Below, one piece after another: positions 11,408 to 24,687 of a DNA stretch of 64,000 bases. Below the pieces are notes generated by a model, which made no database searches, was not told where the DNA came from, and saw nothing but the letters and a program-made list of their open reading frames with translations. Positions within the stretch are counted from its first letter, which is position 1; every line of letters begins with the position of its first letter. The translations under genes and the position numbers were made by a program. This DNA is from Ipomoea triloba (Eukaryota > Streptophyta > Magnoliopsida > Solanales > Convolvulaceae). The stretch spans positions 11,272,958 to 11,336,957 of the forward strand of contig NC_044917.1 of the NCBI RefSeq assembly GCF_003576645.1, given 5' to 3'.

Positions 11408-14400
11408 ATGTCAGACCTAGACAGACAAATAGAGCAGCTCAAGAGATGCGAGCCGTTGAAGGAGTCAGAAGTCAAGGCTCTCTGTCTCAAGGCCATGGAA
11501 ATCCTCGTTGAAGAAAGCAACGTTCAGAGAGTCGATGCCCCGGTCACTGTAAGACCTAGATCCCTCCCCGCCGAAAAGAAGGCTAAAAAACTTTCTTTTC
11601 TTAACATGCATAGATAGATAGATACTGTTATGCTTGTGTATAGATTGTAGAGAGCTCAGTTACGTGCGCTACATTGTTATTCTTAATTCAATTTTATTCT
11701 AATTTTGTGTTTTGAGCTAGGTCTACATGTTGTTAGGGTTCTTTTGAGCCTTAATGTTCTGTTGTTTTTATGTATTTTGCTGAAAATCTAAATTTGAGAC
11801 CTTTTCTCCATTCACCCCGTGCATTCTTAGAAGTCTGCCTATATGCTTTATTGTTTTTGAGTGATTTTGAAGTTGAAGACAGAAAATATACTGGAGTTAT
11901 TGGAAGCCTTCAGTGAAACCATATGCCTTTTAATTCATTCTCAAGATGTTGGTATATTTGAGTACTCTATCTGACTATCTCTATCTCTTTGCACTAGAAA
12001 ATATAGCTTTGTGATAATGTTGGAGTAGCACTTTTGGTAAATCTTATGCCTAGTGAAATTTGACCTGACACCCTTCAGCCACAAGTTTATACAGTAATAT
12101 CAGTATATGTTCAAGCAAAAGGAATATTCCTTACTTTCTGAAGCAGGATGCAAATGATTAGGAACTGTAAAATAAATAGAATAGAAGTATGAGTGACATG
12201 ATTTACCATTTGTGTCCAATTTATACACTCACTAAAACAATACAGCTAACATCAATGTATTTTTATTTCATTAACTTCATATTCTGGTCGCTTTATGGTT
12301 TTAGTAAATGTACTTTGAATAGGGTTTAATGAGATTTGACATTTGCTTGTAGAATTATTTTATCTACATAATTTAATGCCAATTTCTTAGAGATATCTGG
12401 CACTGTATAAGCTTGTGAGGATGGAGGATGGGCACAAGATTCACTTGGGAAGTAGAAAACTGGGGTAGAAACATCACTTCTTGACTGTAGTTATTATTCT
12501 TTACACATTGCCAGAAAGATTTTTAGGATAATGTGTTTAAATTGTCCCAGTGAATACATTTGAACGATATAAACTTTTGGGAGAGCAAGATGAAAATTTT
12601 TAATGCAGTTATGCTTGACTATATGGGTTTTGGATAAATTGTAAAAAAGTATCACACCTGATGAAGCTTCTTATTGCTGTATGCATTTTCAGTTCTTTGA
12701 CATTCACTGATGTACTTGATTTAATGATGATAGATATAAATAATTTGTTGAGCTATTCTGTTTTTTGTTGATGCAGATTTGTGGTGATATACATGGGCAG
12801 TTTTATGACATGAAAGAGCTTTTCAAAGTTGGAGGTGATTGCCCCAAGACAAATTATTTATTTCTAGGAGACTTTGTTGACAGAGGATTTTACTCTGTTG
12901 AGACATTTCTGCTTATGCTTGCTCTTAAGGTAATACAGTAATATTACAAGTGTGTTTGTTAAAAGTTGTGTTATGTGGTTGTTTGGAGATCTATGAGGAG
13001 TTTCTTGTTACTTTTATAACAACTATGAGCTTTTGGTCCAGACTACTTTTACATTTTGATTATCCTTTATGTCTTATGGTAAAAGTGTTACCACCCAAGA
13101 CCTCTATAAGCTTCTAATTTATAATTGGGTCTGGCACTAGGATCATCTTATCAATGTTCAAATCTTTACCTTTACCCATTTTACATATTTACTCACCACT
13201 TGTAAGTTGTGTACCATCCAAGTTGAATATTCTATTTCCTTTTGTACCATGTCTGTTGTCTGCTTCAATCAACATTGAGCCTTTCCTTCTTTAAAATCTA
13301 TACAACTGCATCAAAAGGGAACTCTACGAGTTCTTAATGGCAATAATACATGGGAAGAGAAATGCTCTCATAAACTTAGGCTGAACATATGATTCTATTG
13401 TGTGTTGTTTTGACTACAATTTTTTAGCATTTTTACTAATAGATGATGCAAAAATCAGGTTAGGTATCCAGATCGAATAACTTTAATCAGAGGTAACCAT
13501 GAGAGCCGCCAGATCACACAGGTTGGTCCTCCATCATTCTCTAGCTTAACTTATGGTGGTACTAAATGTCTAAATGGCTTCTGAATTGTTCAGGTATATG
13601 GATTCTATGATGAGTGCCTGCGAAAGTATGGCTCGGTAAACGTATGGAGATATTGCACAGATATATTTGATTACTTAAGGTTTGTTTCTTTCAAGATAAT
13701 GGTGGCATTTTTGTTTGAAATTTAACAACTTAAGAGATTGAATAGAAAGTGAGTGGCGTTGAATTAATAACATCATTAATTACCTGATTATTAGTTCATG
13801 CTTACAAGATCTCATTAGTGAATTCCTATGCGGTAAAATCAGTTGTAGATTTGTTAAAATAATCATATGAATGTTGCATGCTTATGATACGTAATCCTTG
13901 AGGTAGTACTTGGTTGAGATAAGGTTACCTCTTTAATTTGCATACTAACTTTACTTGTACTATCCTGCCACTTGGTTTTAGTTACATGGACTTGAATATA
14001 TTTTTCTGATGAATAATTGGATATAAAATGACTAATATCCTGCATGCTGAACATTTCGGAATTTGACACATTAATGCCCCTGGGGATGGACCTTTTGAAA
14101 CGCCTAAAGTCATAATGCTTGCTTGGCTGTTATGTTTTCGGTTACATGCTGCCTAACTTGTCTTACACTTCTGAATTGCAGCCTGTCAGCCCTAATTGAG
14201 AACAAAGTATTTTGTGTTCATGGTGGTCTTTCTCCTAATATAAATACAATAGACCAGGTTTGCAGTTTGAACTTGAATTCATTACATACATATTTGAGAA
14301 CCTGAAAATGCATTGACATGATCCATGCCTTAGATTCGAACAATTGATCGGAAGCAAGAAGTGCCCCATGATGGTCCCATGTGTGACCTACTATGGTCTG

Positions 14401-15152
14401 ATCCAGAAGACATTGTTGATGGTTGGGGTTTGAGTCCTCGAGGTGCAGGCTTCCTATTTGGTGGTGGTGTTGTCACAACATTCAATCATGCGAACAACAT
14501 AGACTACATATGCCGTGCTCATCAGTTGGTAATGGAAGGATATAAATGGATGTTTAATAATCAGATAGTCACTGTTTGGTCTGCTCCGAACTATTGCTAC
14601 AGGTAAGTTATGTAACGATGCTTAGATCCTTTCGTAATCTATCCTGGTGTTGAGCATATAATATATAAACATAAATGTGTAATCCAACTATCAGCTTAAG
14701 CTTTTGGTTGAGATAGAGCACATGCTTCAATTTGGGATGAGAGCCAACCCCATGCCAAAGGTCATGGGTTCGAATCTCTGTGTCACCCGATAAAAAAGAG
14801 ACAATGTTCCACTTGTTGCTTGGAGCCCATAAAAAAGTAATCGGCTCGCACACGTAAATAGAAGAAAACTAGTAAAATACTCACTGTTTCCTTGTGGTAC
14901 TGCAGATGTGGGAACATTGCAGCAATTCTTGAACTAGATGAGAATCTTAATAAGCAGTTCCGTGTATTTGAAGCAGCTCCACAGGTCCTCTCTTATATAA
15001 ATAATCCTTCTCCATTCAGGACTTCTTTTATTACTAAAGCAACTCAGTAAGTGAAATGAGACTTCTCTAAAGTCAGTTTCCCTTTCTTCCGATAAATGCA
15101 GGAATCAAGAGGGGCTCCTGCCAAAAAACCTCCTCCAGATTACTTTCTGTAG
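11408..15152 (+). CDS. PPX: Serine/threonine-protein phosphatase PP-X (PP4 catalytic subunit)
   Basis: Metal-dependent phosphatase of the PPP family, catalytic subunit of plant PP4. Eight exons join in frame: 11408-11548, 12777-12929, 13459-13521, 13594-13679, 14182-14257, 14334-14602, 14906-14984, 15102-15152, giving 305 residues, the same length as the Arabidopsis PPX proteins I recall. All catalytic signatures are present: [30 protein letters not shown] and [11 protein letters not shown]. The start [17 protein letters not shown] is typical of PPX rather than PP2A or PP6. It ends PPPDYFL, the carboxyl-terminal leucine that is methylated in this group. Intron 6 contains a repeat of the tgttgagcatataa family. 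No broken residue was found, so it is expected to be active. Confidence 0.96.
14648..14865 (+). repeat. Interspersed repeat, tgttgagcatataa family (PPX intron 6)
   Basis: Starts TGTTGAGCATATAATATATA and includes ggtcatgggttcgaatctc, a B-box-like or tRNA-like phrase. Related copies lie at 53467-53700 and, split by a hAT element, at 18613-19165. The TG start suggests an LTR-type or TRIM-like element, but I could not pair two LTRs, so the class stays open. Confidence 0.5.
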
Positions 15153-18024
15153 AACCTGGATCACAATGGGGCTTATGTCATTTACCATCAAATACATTGC
15201 TCTGATTGGCTGAATGGCTTGTATGGCACAAGGTATTCAGGTGAATTTCTTTTTGAGGACTGTTCAGAATACATAGGGCACCTATAACCAGCGCTGCCCT
15301 GTGATGAGCCTGTTGCATAGAATGAGATTTCTTGTATTCTCGATTCCTTTACCAAGTTGACCGCCCTCATATTTATGTGATAATTGACTCTGCGTGTTAT
15401 ATGCACTATTCTCCATCGAATACAGAAGATGAAAATTTGTACGTTGATTGGAAGACTAGGTAAATTTAAATTGATATCATTCCTACAAGGTATGTTGTCA
15501 TACACTACTTGTCATTGTACTATTATTTTCTCCTACAATTTGTATAGTACCTCCTCTTCCCCAATGAAGAAGGTAAAAAATAAAACAAAATTTTTTAATA
15601 ACTATACAATGGAAATCGCAAAAAGGTGTTATTAGTATTTATTAATAGTTAAACATGGCCAAGGATGTCCATGGCTTTATGGTTGAGTAGCATTAACCTA
15701 TAACTTTAAATTAGAATGTCATAAATTGAATTCTTAACACGTTAGATGTACCAAATAAAAATGACAGTCTGGGTTCCTTTATGACTCAGGGTCTCCATCT
15801 CTTCTTGAGCATGTTTTGGCGAGAGTTATTTCAAATTGTTATATGTTTAATTGTTTTGGGGGTTTGAATGTGTTTTTTTGGTAACTAAATATATTCATAA
15901 TTTGATAATGTAATTATTTAAATTTATTGATTTATTATCCAAAGTTAAGCTGTAATCATTTTTTTGAGCAGGAAAAAAAGTTACAAGTAAAACGTGAATA
16001 CATCAACGTGATGGCCGGTAGTTTTATTGTATTTCACTAATGATTTACCAAGTTTTTAGATTTAGGTCAGACAAACTTTTACCTAATATGAATTACAGTA
16101 CAAACTTTCAAATTTCACATTGTACTGTTACATTTTAAAAGATGATGATTTGATTCATTGATAAGGAATCCCCATGTCCTCATTAGTTGAGGATTTTTAT
16201 TGTTTTTTACATGTCAAATGAGAGAGAGAGAAGTAGGAGGGTTAACCAAAAAAAGAAAAAAGAAAAACAGAAATTTGACATAAAAAAAAACATAACATTG
16301 AATAATAACGCGCCTAGCTGGTGGGTTTATTGCAGCCGCCCAGCTGGGCACGGATGTAGCTCAAATGCGCAGTCAAAGCAGTATGCATTCTCCATTTTTT
16401 CAACGGTGGAACTAATAAAAACACAACTTGCAGGAAAAAAATCCACAAAAAAAAAAAAATCATCCTTGTTATGAAACTAAAGGAATTGCAAGCAACAACA
16501 CCAACAAACAGAGCAAGAATGGAATGCGAGAACAATAACAAGAAGAATTGTAAAAGAGAAATGGAGAGAAGGGAGCTGAGATATTTCTTATTGATATTCT
16601 CAATTGGTACATTTACAAATGAAATACATAGGCCTATATATAGGCAATAACGTTAACCCTTCAATACTCCAAAGGACACTTGAGTCTTCATATGTCCAGA
16701 AATACAATAATTGAGATAATGGCCACACATTATTATTATATTCATAACAATCCTCACATTAGTTAAAAATTTACTCCGTATTTGATAATTTTTGTTCTGC
16801 AAAAAATCATGAAAGATGATGCATTGATGGAGATGCTCAAATGCCATCAAGGCACTCCAGTGCCCACGGGGCAAAGTGATCTCATTTGCGCCTAGATCTG
16901 ATCGCACTTTACCACATCCAATGTAGCATGCACTCGCAACCAAACGCTTTGTCAATGGTTGATAAATATTTTAGAAAGTATTATTTTTGTCACGTGATAT
17001 GATTTTATTAAAATAATTAAAAACAACAAATTATGAACTTATTTTTCTGTTAAGCAATTGTTAACTAATAATCTTTTCCCATGAAAGTAAATCTTACTCT
17101 TGCTTTTTAAAATATATCACATTGCCATATAATTACATTTATAGTTAAAATTGAAAAAAATGTATTATCTTAATTATCATCCAAATCTATTTATAATATG
17201 CTAATCAAAATCGTTAACACAATTTGTTAACTACAAAAGTGCGAATTGACCGCTAATTGCCAAACAAACACAAAATCAGTTCTTGTTACCATCAACTAGT
17301 AGGGGCTTAGAGCATTTATATCAATGGATAATTGAGGGTTTTTGGAATAGTGATGTATGATGTGGAGGAAAGAGAGTAATAAGAGAGAAAGAGCTGAGTT
17401 CATCTGCAAATCAAAGTTTTAGAACAATGCTCTAGCTTCAACTTGCAACTCTGCTATGCGCGTTTTGCGCACAGCTAGCGCTCGCTCGGGCGCGTGCAGT
17501 GCACGCTCAGGTGCGCCAGATAGATCTGCATTTTAATTTTTTTTAAATGATATTTGTTTTATTTTTTTTCCTCCTTTTTATTTTCTCTTTTTTTAATCAT
17601 ATTTACAAAAGAAAAAACTCGGTTGATAAGGATGCTATTATATAGGGCAACTCCATTAAAATTAACGGTACGAATGCAGAAGCTGTGGGGCAATCATAAG
17701 TGAGTGAGTGGCATGCAACTCCACGGGAAAATGTTGTTACCTTGATAAACTAAACTAAAAACGACCCAACCAACTACCCAGCCCTCCCACGTTAATTCCT
17801 ACCATACCAATTACCAATCTACCAACCTACCACCCACGCCCTCTCCCAAGAACACATTGACAACCCCCTCAATCCCTCGCTCGCTCATCTAATCATCTTC
17901 AAGACTTCAACCCACAGCACACTCTTTTATGCCTCTGCAAAATCAAAGCCCACCAAAATTGAGCCCAAAGATCGAGTCTTTAACTTCTTTGTTCTCTGGG
18001 TCTGCTTTGAGTTCCAGAATTTTC
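15153..18024. other. PPX 3' region, Copia remnant and LBP-gene promoter region
   Basis: Nothing coding is supported apart from the Copia 3' remnant listed separately. The final 300 bases are C-rich on the plus strand (about 17760-17940) and probably hold the promoter and leader of the next gene. Confidence 0.45.
16467..16980 (-). mobile_element. Copia-like 3' remnant: one LTR plus a possible end of pol
   Basis: On the minus strand an LTR-like unit of 283 bp (16749 to 16467) begins TGTTATGAATATAA and ends AGTTTCATAACA. It contains the TATA-like motif tatatataggcc and a pyrimidine-rich U5-like end. Upstream of it (16955-16800) is a short frame with PLTK near its start, as at the end of many Copia polyproteins, but the rest is not recognisable. 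No second LTR is visible. Confidence 0.5.
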
Positions 18025-21000
18025 ATGGCTGACACAATCTTGAGTGCTCTTTTAGCTTTACTACTCATTTCTTCATGTACCCATCATGCTGAGTCCTATG
18101 CAGAAGAGGAAGGGTTCATATGGGTGGAGTTATCCAATAAGGGTCTTGATTTTGCCAAGAACATCTTGATTCACACTGCGGAGTCTTCTTTAGTTCCACT
18201 TGAGCTGCCTGATATTGACAAGTCTGCGGATATCTCGCTTTTGGGAACAGTTGATATGATTCTTTCTGATATTACTATAAACGCAATTCAAGTGACTTCC
18301 TCAGCTGTTAGCACTGCACATTCTGGTGTAGTTTTAAGTGTTTCTGGCGCCACTGCAAATTTGACCATGAATTGGAAGTATTCCTATTCCACATGGTTGC
18401 TGGTTCCAATTGAAGTATCCGACAGTGGCCAAGCTTCTGTTCAGGTATGTACTCATACCCCTCACCTTTACTCTGTTGTGTGTTCTTTAATGTATTGGTG
18501 AAACATACCCCAAATGTGCAAGCTCAAATATACTGTATTTTTCTAGTTGGCTTTTGCTGGGTTGGGTCTTTGAAGTGGCGAGAAGCCATTAGAAAGTGTG
18601 TTCTAAGTAAATGTTGGTCATATAATGTATAAATATAAATGGGCACTCAACTATTAGCCAATGTTGCAGAAGGCGCTAGTCGAGCGTTCGGGGATGCTTA
18701 GTGCTTAGATATCACCTACGGGGCTGCTGCCTAGGCAGTAGAGTAATTCGAGTATATTGGCTCCACTTTTTTCATTAAGGGCTAGGAGTTGTTAGACTGA
18801 TATAATTCTCCAAATTAGTCAAATGCAATGTTAGACGGTTAGTTGAGTATATGGTTTGAGAAATATAGAAGAGTAGCCAAACATGAAAAAAAACCACTCA
18901 GTCAAGTTGGGCACAGACTCCGCCAAGTTATGCGCTCAACTCAGCCGAGTTAGGTGCCCAACTTGGCACCTAGTCGGCCGTTTAGTCGGTCAGTCGATTA
19001 AAAGCCGCGTAGGGCTGAAATTGCTTCAGCCTAGAGGCGGCCGCTTAGGCCAATTTTTACAACAATGCTATTAGCTTAGACTTTTAGTTAGTTGGAGCTC
19101 GTCCTTCAATTTGGCATCAAGCCAACCCCAAAAGTAATTGGCCCGCATACGTGAGGGGCGTGTGCATAGACTTCTTTTTGTTGAGACGGAACACATCTTT
19201 CAATTGTAAACAAGCTACTTACAAGTACAACATAGAGTGAGTGTTTTTTTTCAGATAGAAAATCCTGAAAAGTTGCAGGAAGGGCCAGATGATGCCAAAA
19301 GAATTCACAATTATTAATTATATTGAAGAAGCAGTTTATCTAACATGATTTCTAGGCTTTATAGAACTCCTTTGCTTGTTTGTTTTTTATCTTCATAAAA
19401 GAAAATTCTATGGATGTTGCTTGTGCACAGGTTAGTGGCATGGAAATTGGACTTACTCTCAGTCTTAAGAATCAACAAGGATCCCTTTCACTTTCTCTTG
19501 TGAAAAACAAATGCTCTGTGGAAGATATATCAATAAATTTGGAAGGTGGAGCATCCTGGCTATACCAAGGGTATTATTTCATGTTTTTCTAACATTTCCT
19601 TCCCACGATTATTTAATCTTGCACTACTAAAATTTTGTTTCGCACTGTAGGGTAGTAGATGCTTTTGAAGGTAAACTAACCTCTGCTGTTGAAGATGCTA
19701 TTTCGAGTAAAATAAGTGAGGAAGTTGCAAAACTCGATTCATTGTTGCAGTCCCTTCCCAAGGAAGTTCCAATCACTAGTATTGCCACTTTGAATGTTAC
19801 TTTCGTCGGTAACCCTAAGATAAGCAAATCTTCTCTTGCTCTTGCAATCAATGGGCTAGTAAGTGCGAGGGATGAAGATGATACTCTTCTCCAGAATCAC
19901 CACAGAGCTCTATATCATCTGATTTCCTCCAAGGGTCCGGACTATATGTTCACAATTTTTCTGCATGAACTTGTTATAAAATCAGTATTATCCGTTTATT
20001 ACGAAGTAAGTTCTTAATCATCTCCTTTGGTCTATATGTTCAAATTTAACTCTATTGGTATGATGCTAAAGGGCTTCACTTCATCATTGACATTTAACTT
20101 GCATTTCTGTACTCGACTTTGATTAAATTGCGATTTAATTGCTGTTCCTTGTTCAGGCCGGTAAGATGCATTGGATTGTTGATGAAGTACCTGATCAGTT
20201 CCTTTTAAACACTGCTCGGTGGAAGTTCATCCTCCCAAACCTATACAAGCAATACCCAAACGATAACATGACCTTGAATATTTCTATATCATCCGTACCA
20301 AATATCAAGATAAAAGAACAGCAGATTGATGCAACGGTTACTGCAGATGTGATTATTAACGTTCTGAACGACACTGAAGCTGTACCTGTTGCAGGCATTT
20401 CAGTGGTAAGGTTAAGATTTAAATGTACAGTTTCTTCTAGTATATAAAAGTTTGCGAAAATTTAGAAACTCTAATGATGTGTTATCACTCAATAGTCGTC
20501 TTCTAATTCCCCATTATATGCTCGAGCAATAACTTGTATGAAATGAAATCGTAAAATGTGCTGCTTAGCTGCTTCTTACTGGTGAAACTTTTGTTCGTTG
20601 CAGGAGATCACTGGCTCGGCTTTTCCAGAGATTTCAAGTAACGATGTGGCTGGTAGTATTACATTACATGAGCTCGGGATGTCTTTGGTATGGAGCGAAG
20701 TTGGCGATCTAAACATGCTTGCAATCGAGGTACATTGCCTCCTCTTTCACACTCTTCACTGAAATTTCGACATTTCTGCTTACTTTCCCCCCATGATGTT
20801 CTAATTCTCCCAAACTTAGGTACTAGGTAGTGCCCAAGTGGCCAAGTTTAAGAATCTTTACATAAATTTCAAGAATTTGAAACATTGTGCAGAGAGTAGT
20901 GCTTACTGTACTGAGGATTGGGGTGCTACCATATGTGAATTTTCGACTCGGGCAAGGATTTTCAGTGCCAGATTTCTACGGTTATACACTTGAAAACACA

Positions 21001-21075
21001 GAAATATCGTGCAGCGATTCCTGGATTATGGTTAGCAGCGACGTGGCACAAACTAACCAGGCATATCTCAGTTAA
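18025..21075 (+). CDS. LBR: LBP/BPI/CETP-family lipid-binding protein (LBR-like)
   Basis: Plant relative of animal LBP/BPI. Arabidopsis LBR proteins are reported to bind lipopolysaccharide and take part in defence. Six exons, 18025-18444, 19431-19570, 19651-20005, 20157-20405, 20604-20729 and 20893-21075, join in frame to 490 residues. The chosen Met begins a signal peptide (MADTILSALLALLLISSC), so the protein should enter the secretory pathway. An in-frame Met 32 codons upstream (17929) would bury the signal and is less likely. The N-terminal barrel begins about residue 30 (GFIWVELSNKGLDFAKN) and a Cys (NKCSVEDI) could serve the family disulfide. The C-terminal barrel starts near AGKMHWIVDEVPDQFLLN. 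Several NxT/S sites are present. Intron 1 holds a nested hAT insertion. Confidence 0.92.
18613..19165 (+). repeat. tgttgagcatataa-family repeat, split by a hAT element
   Basis: The left part, 18613-18658 (catataatgtataaatataa), and the right part, 19068-19165 (ctattagcttagacttttag then tcaatttggcatcaagcc), together resemble the repeats at 14648 and 53467. The hAT element at 18659-19067 interrupts it with an 8-bp duplication. Lies in intron 1 of the LBR-like gene. Confidence 0.55.
18651..19075. mobile_element. hAT-type non-autonomous transposon with 8-bp target duplication
   Basis: Body 18659-19067. The ends caatgttgcagaa and ttttttacaacaatg-like form short imperfect inverted repeats. The 8-bp duplication ctattagc is perfect (18651-18658 and 19068-19075), as expected for hAT. 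The interior is rich in short ggcgcct/taggcgg phrases and encodes nothing recognisable. Same family as 24696-25174. Confidence 0.75.
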
Positions 21076-22498
21076 TCTACCTATCTTTTGTGTTCTTGTG
21101 TATATAATTAAGATGAATTAGGTGTTGTTTTCTTTCCTGTTTTGATCCATTATGCATCATCACCATCCTTATATGCTTATCCTACATTCTTATAATGTTA
21201 GTTGTTCAATGTCCCCTGAGATATATTAGAGGTTGTTAGAAATATAAACAATCTTTTCTCCTCTAATCTTGATAGCGGAAGCATAAGAACGAGCAGCTCC
21301 AGCTAAAGTTGTTATCTTGATAGTGTTGGTTGAAGAACTATAGAAGTTTTAAAAGTTTTCTCTACCATTTAATCTCTTGTGCAACTAGATGTAGGGTAAA
21401 AACGGTAACAGAAACACTGGGAGGACTGTGCTTAAATAGCTTACGTGTCATCATTATAGCTGAAGTCGTTATGTCTGTTTCAAACAAAAATGACCTATTA
21501 AACTTACACCATTTAATAGAAACAAAAAACATGGACCATAAAGATAATTCCTATTAGTGCGAGTAGTATTGACTATGATCAACATGCAACGCGCTCTCTA
21601 AGTACTGTATGCGCAACGTGTTCTCTAAGTACTTTATGTGGTAATAAAATTTAATGGATAACTTTTATGCTTATCTTGTTCATAAGTATAAAAATAGCGT
21701 ACCCTATACATAAAAAATAATGTACGTTATGCATAGAAAACAATATAAAATGTACTTTATGCATGGTCCACCTAATAAGCATATATTTTGGAACCTTAAA
21801 TAGTTAAAAATAAACCTTATGAATATTTCTCAAAACAAAAAAAGAAGCCCAACTTTTTGAATATTTTCAAAAAACAAACTATGTTTTCTCATACTAAAGA
21901 CATAAAACAATTTTTTTTTTTATTCTTAATAGTTCACCTATCACCGAAAAATATACAACATTTAATTGCCGTAAAAACGTATACTTTTTCTAATGTTGTG
22001 ATAATATTTGATTTTCTATTTTAATTCTTCTAATTGTTACAGAATATGTTATTATGTGACATTATCGCTATTCATTGCAAATTTTAAAATTTTATAGTTT
22101 TATCATAATATTTTTAATTATAGAGTATGATTTTGTATCACAATTATAAAAAAACTCTGCTACAAAATTACACTCCTTAATTAAAAAATTATCAAATTAT
22201 GACAAAATTGTAACATTTACTTATAAGGGAATATGTAATACGGAGTACTTACTAAAAAATGTGACACTTTAAAAAAAAAGTAATATTTTTAAATTAAAAT
22301 GTAATATTTAGGAGTTAAAGAGTTACTTATGAGAAAAAGTGTAATACTTATGAAAAATTCAATTCATCTCATGAATATAGATCCATGAGACGGTTTCATC
22401 ATAAATTTGTCTTTGGTTAATATTCTACTGATATATTATTAAAATATTTGTAACATTAACTTATTCTCATCCATTTAAATATTGTGTGTGTGTGTGTA

Positions 22499-22917
22499 TA
22501 GGATCATATGAGATCACTTGTTTAGGTAAGATCGTAAGATCAGATTTTGTGCATCCATTTAATAATTTAATGGTCTAGATTGATTTAAGATGCTAAGTTG
22601 AAGTGTGTGCGAATGGTAATAAAATGTATGCGAATGGTGATTAAGTGTGTGCGGATGATGATTAAATGTGTGCCAACGATGATTAAATGTGTGCCAACGG
22701 TGATTGATGTACAAGATTTGATCTCAAAATTTTTTAATGGTCTAGATTGATTAAGATTCCAAGTTGAAGTGTGTGCGAACGGTGATTAAATGTGTGCAAA
22801 CAAAATGTGTGTCAATCAATTTAGACCATTAAAAAGTATTATATAGATGCACAAGATGCGATCTCACGATCTTACCCAAGCAAGTGGTCCAAGCAAGTGG
22901 TCTCACGGGAACCCTAC
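22499..22917. mobile_element. MITE with internal ~22-bp tandem repeats
   Basis: The ends are imperfect inverted repeats: left aggtaagatcgtaagatc, right gatctcacgatcttaccc. Inside, the phrase gtgtgcgaatggtgattaaa recurs at least five times with variation (22600-22800). The right end repeats caagcaagtggtc twice. No coding capacity. Confidence 0.55.
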
Positions 22918-23586
22918 CATATATATATATATATAAAGCAACCCCGGAAAGTGCTGAAGAAACACACTTTCATCTTTTTGTATACAGTAAAAATAGACTT
23001 TATTTGTTCACACCGTCTTCCCTATCCTTCCCGCGTTGGTTAGTTGCATGTGAATTTCACTCTTAACTAACTTCAAATCAAATGTTAATTCATTACTCTA
23101 ATATCAAACTTACTTTCAATTTCTATTGTTGCTAGAAGCTTCCAGGACAGAATTTCAGACAATGAAACTTTATTTTATTTTTATTATTTTTTAATTTGGA
23201 GGGGTCCGGGCTATCATTTTGGATATAGTTACATAGATAAAAAAAAATGTACGTTGAAATGCAGTATACAAAAATGAGAAATAATTTGAGGTGGAATCTT
23301 TTAAAGTGATAAATAGGCTTATAAAAACGCTTAAAGCTATATTTTAGACCAGATTACCATGTTTCATCAAAACGTAATTACGTACTTTAGAAGAAAGAAA
23401 TTTTTTCTTTTGTTTAATTTTTGTGATCATCCTTTAAACATCTATAAAATGACAAATTTTACCTACCAAAGTGATAAATCGATCTAACGGTTCTAATTCT
23501 AATACACTTTTCCCTAAAATTATTTTATAATATTCACTTGTTATTTTATTATATTTAATTTTATTGATCATTGTAAATTTTGATAT

Positions 23587-23821
23587 TACTTCCCCTGTCC
23601 CATTTTACTGTCATACTTACTATTTATTGGTCAAACCAATTATTTCTTCTTGTTTATTTTCTTTAACTTTATTTTTAAATTTAATTTGTTGTGTTTAATA
23701 GTACTTTTAGAGTAGTTTCTAAATATATAAATTTTGTATATTATTACTAAAGTTAATATTGTGACATATTAGATTAAAAATAAACCAAACCAGACACATA
23801 AAATGGGACAGATGGAGTAAT
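23587..23821. mobile_element. Stowaway-type MITE
   Basis: Terminal inverted repeats read tacttcccctgtcccatttt on the left and, as reverse complement, tactccatctgtcccatttt on the right, about 24 bp long. TA is found at both outer borders, the Tc1/mariner target duplication. 235 bp, non-coding. Fragments of the same family carrying cggagta occur at about 22240, 35970 and 45240. Confidence 0.75.
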
Positions 23822-23904
23822 ATATTAGTGGTTCGATAGCTAAGTACATTGTGATTTGATGTCTTGTTGTTTTTCATAAGGAAAGTCTTAGATTTGAGTT
23901 ATAT

Positions 23905-24005
23905 TGTTAATGATCTTGTGGTCTAGTGATATGAAATGACTTTATTAAATAAAAAGTCATGGGTTCGAGCTTCATGATATTGACTCTTTGTGTTCCAATA
24001 GACTT
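23905..24005 (+). mobile_element. SINE-like unit
   Basis: A-box-like cttgtggtctagtgatatg and B-box-like catgggttcgagc, followed by gactctttgtgttcc. Resembles the SINE-like units at 10313 and 45825 in layout. No target duplication was established. Confidence 0.4.
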
Positions 24006-24687
24006 TTTTCAACCTATTGAAGCACAAAGAACTCTAATAAACCATGAAATTTTTAATATTGTATGAGTGACAACATCAATAGCTAATTCATCTGTAATAA
24101 AAAGAAGAAGAAGATATAATTGACCACTTTTAAAAATTAATTAAACTGAATAAAATCAACTTGTTAAAACTATGTGAAAGGGACAAATTAAAATTGACCC
24201 AAACAATAAAAGGAGTCAAATTAATTGATAGTTTTACCCTTAATCATTTACTGTATACATTATTTAATTAAGCACTTTGGTATGTAGTTTCCTTTTGGAC
24301 CGACCAACTTAATTGTTGCTTTAATTTGAAATTTTGCATAAAGCTGAACCCTATTATCTTCCTTTTCATAATAACTAACTGTTAACTAAAAACGGTTGTA
24401 ATAATCAACCAGGATTCACATGATACACCTTGCAGTTAATTAGGCTTTCTAATCATTGGAGGGATGAATGGTGCAGAGTAGCTGAGGACAAAGGGGGGAA
24501 GAGGAGGTAGGGCTAGAGGAAGTAAGGGTTGTGTGAGTGGTCATCATATGAAGGTTATGCTAGGGAGAAGGTTTGGTTGGGGGTGTGTGGGTGGGGGGTG
24601 GGGGGAGGGAGGCAGAGGAGAGGACGATGGGATCGTTGTTGTGCTCGACAAAGTATGGGGGTGAGATGTGGAGGTTTCAGGGTAATC

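Noticed and set aside
17929..18024. Upstream in-frame Met for the LBR-like protein
   Set aside because: It would place 32 polar residues before a clear signal peptide; the Met at 18025 fits the family.
22600..22800. Spaced repeats read as a CRISPR array
   Set aside because: Units are contiguous and diverged, lie in a plant MITE, and lack spacers.
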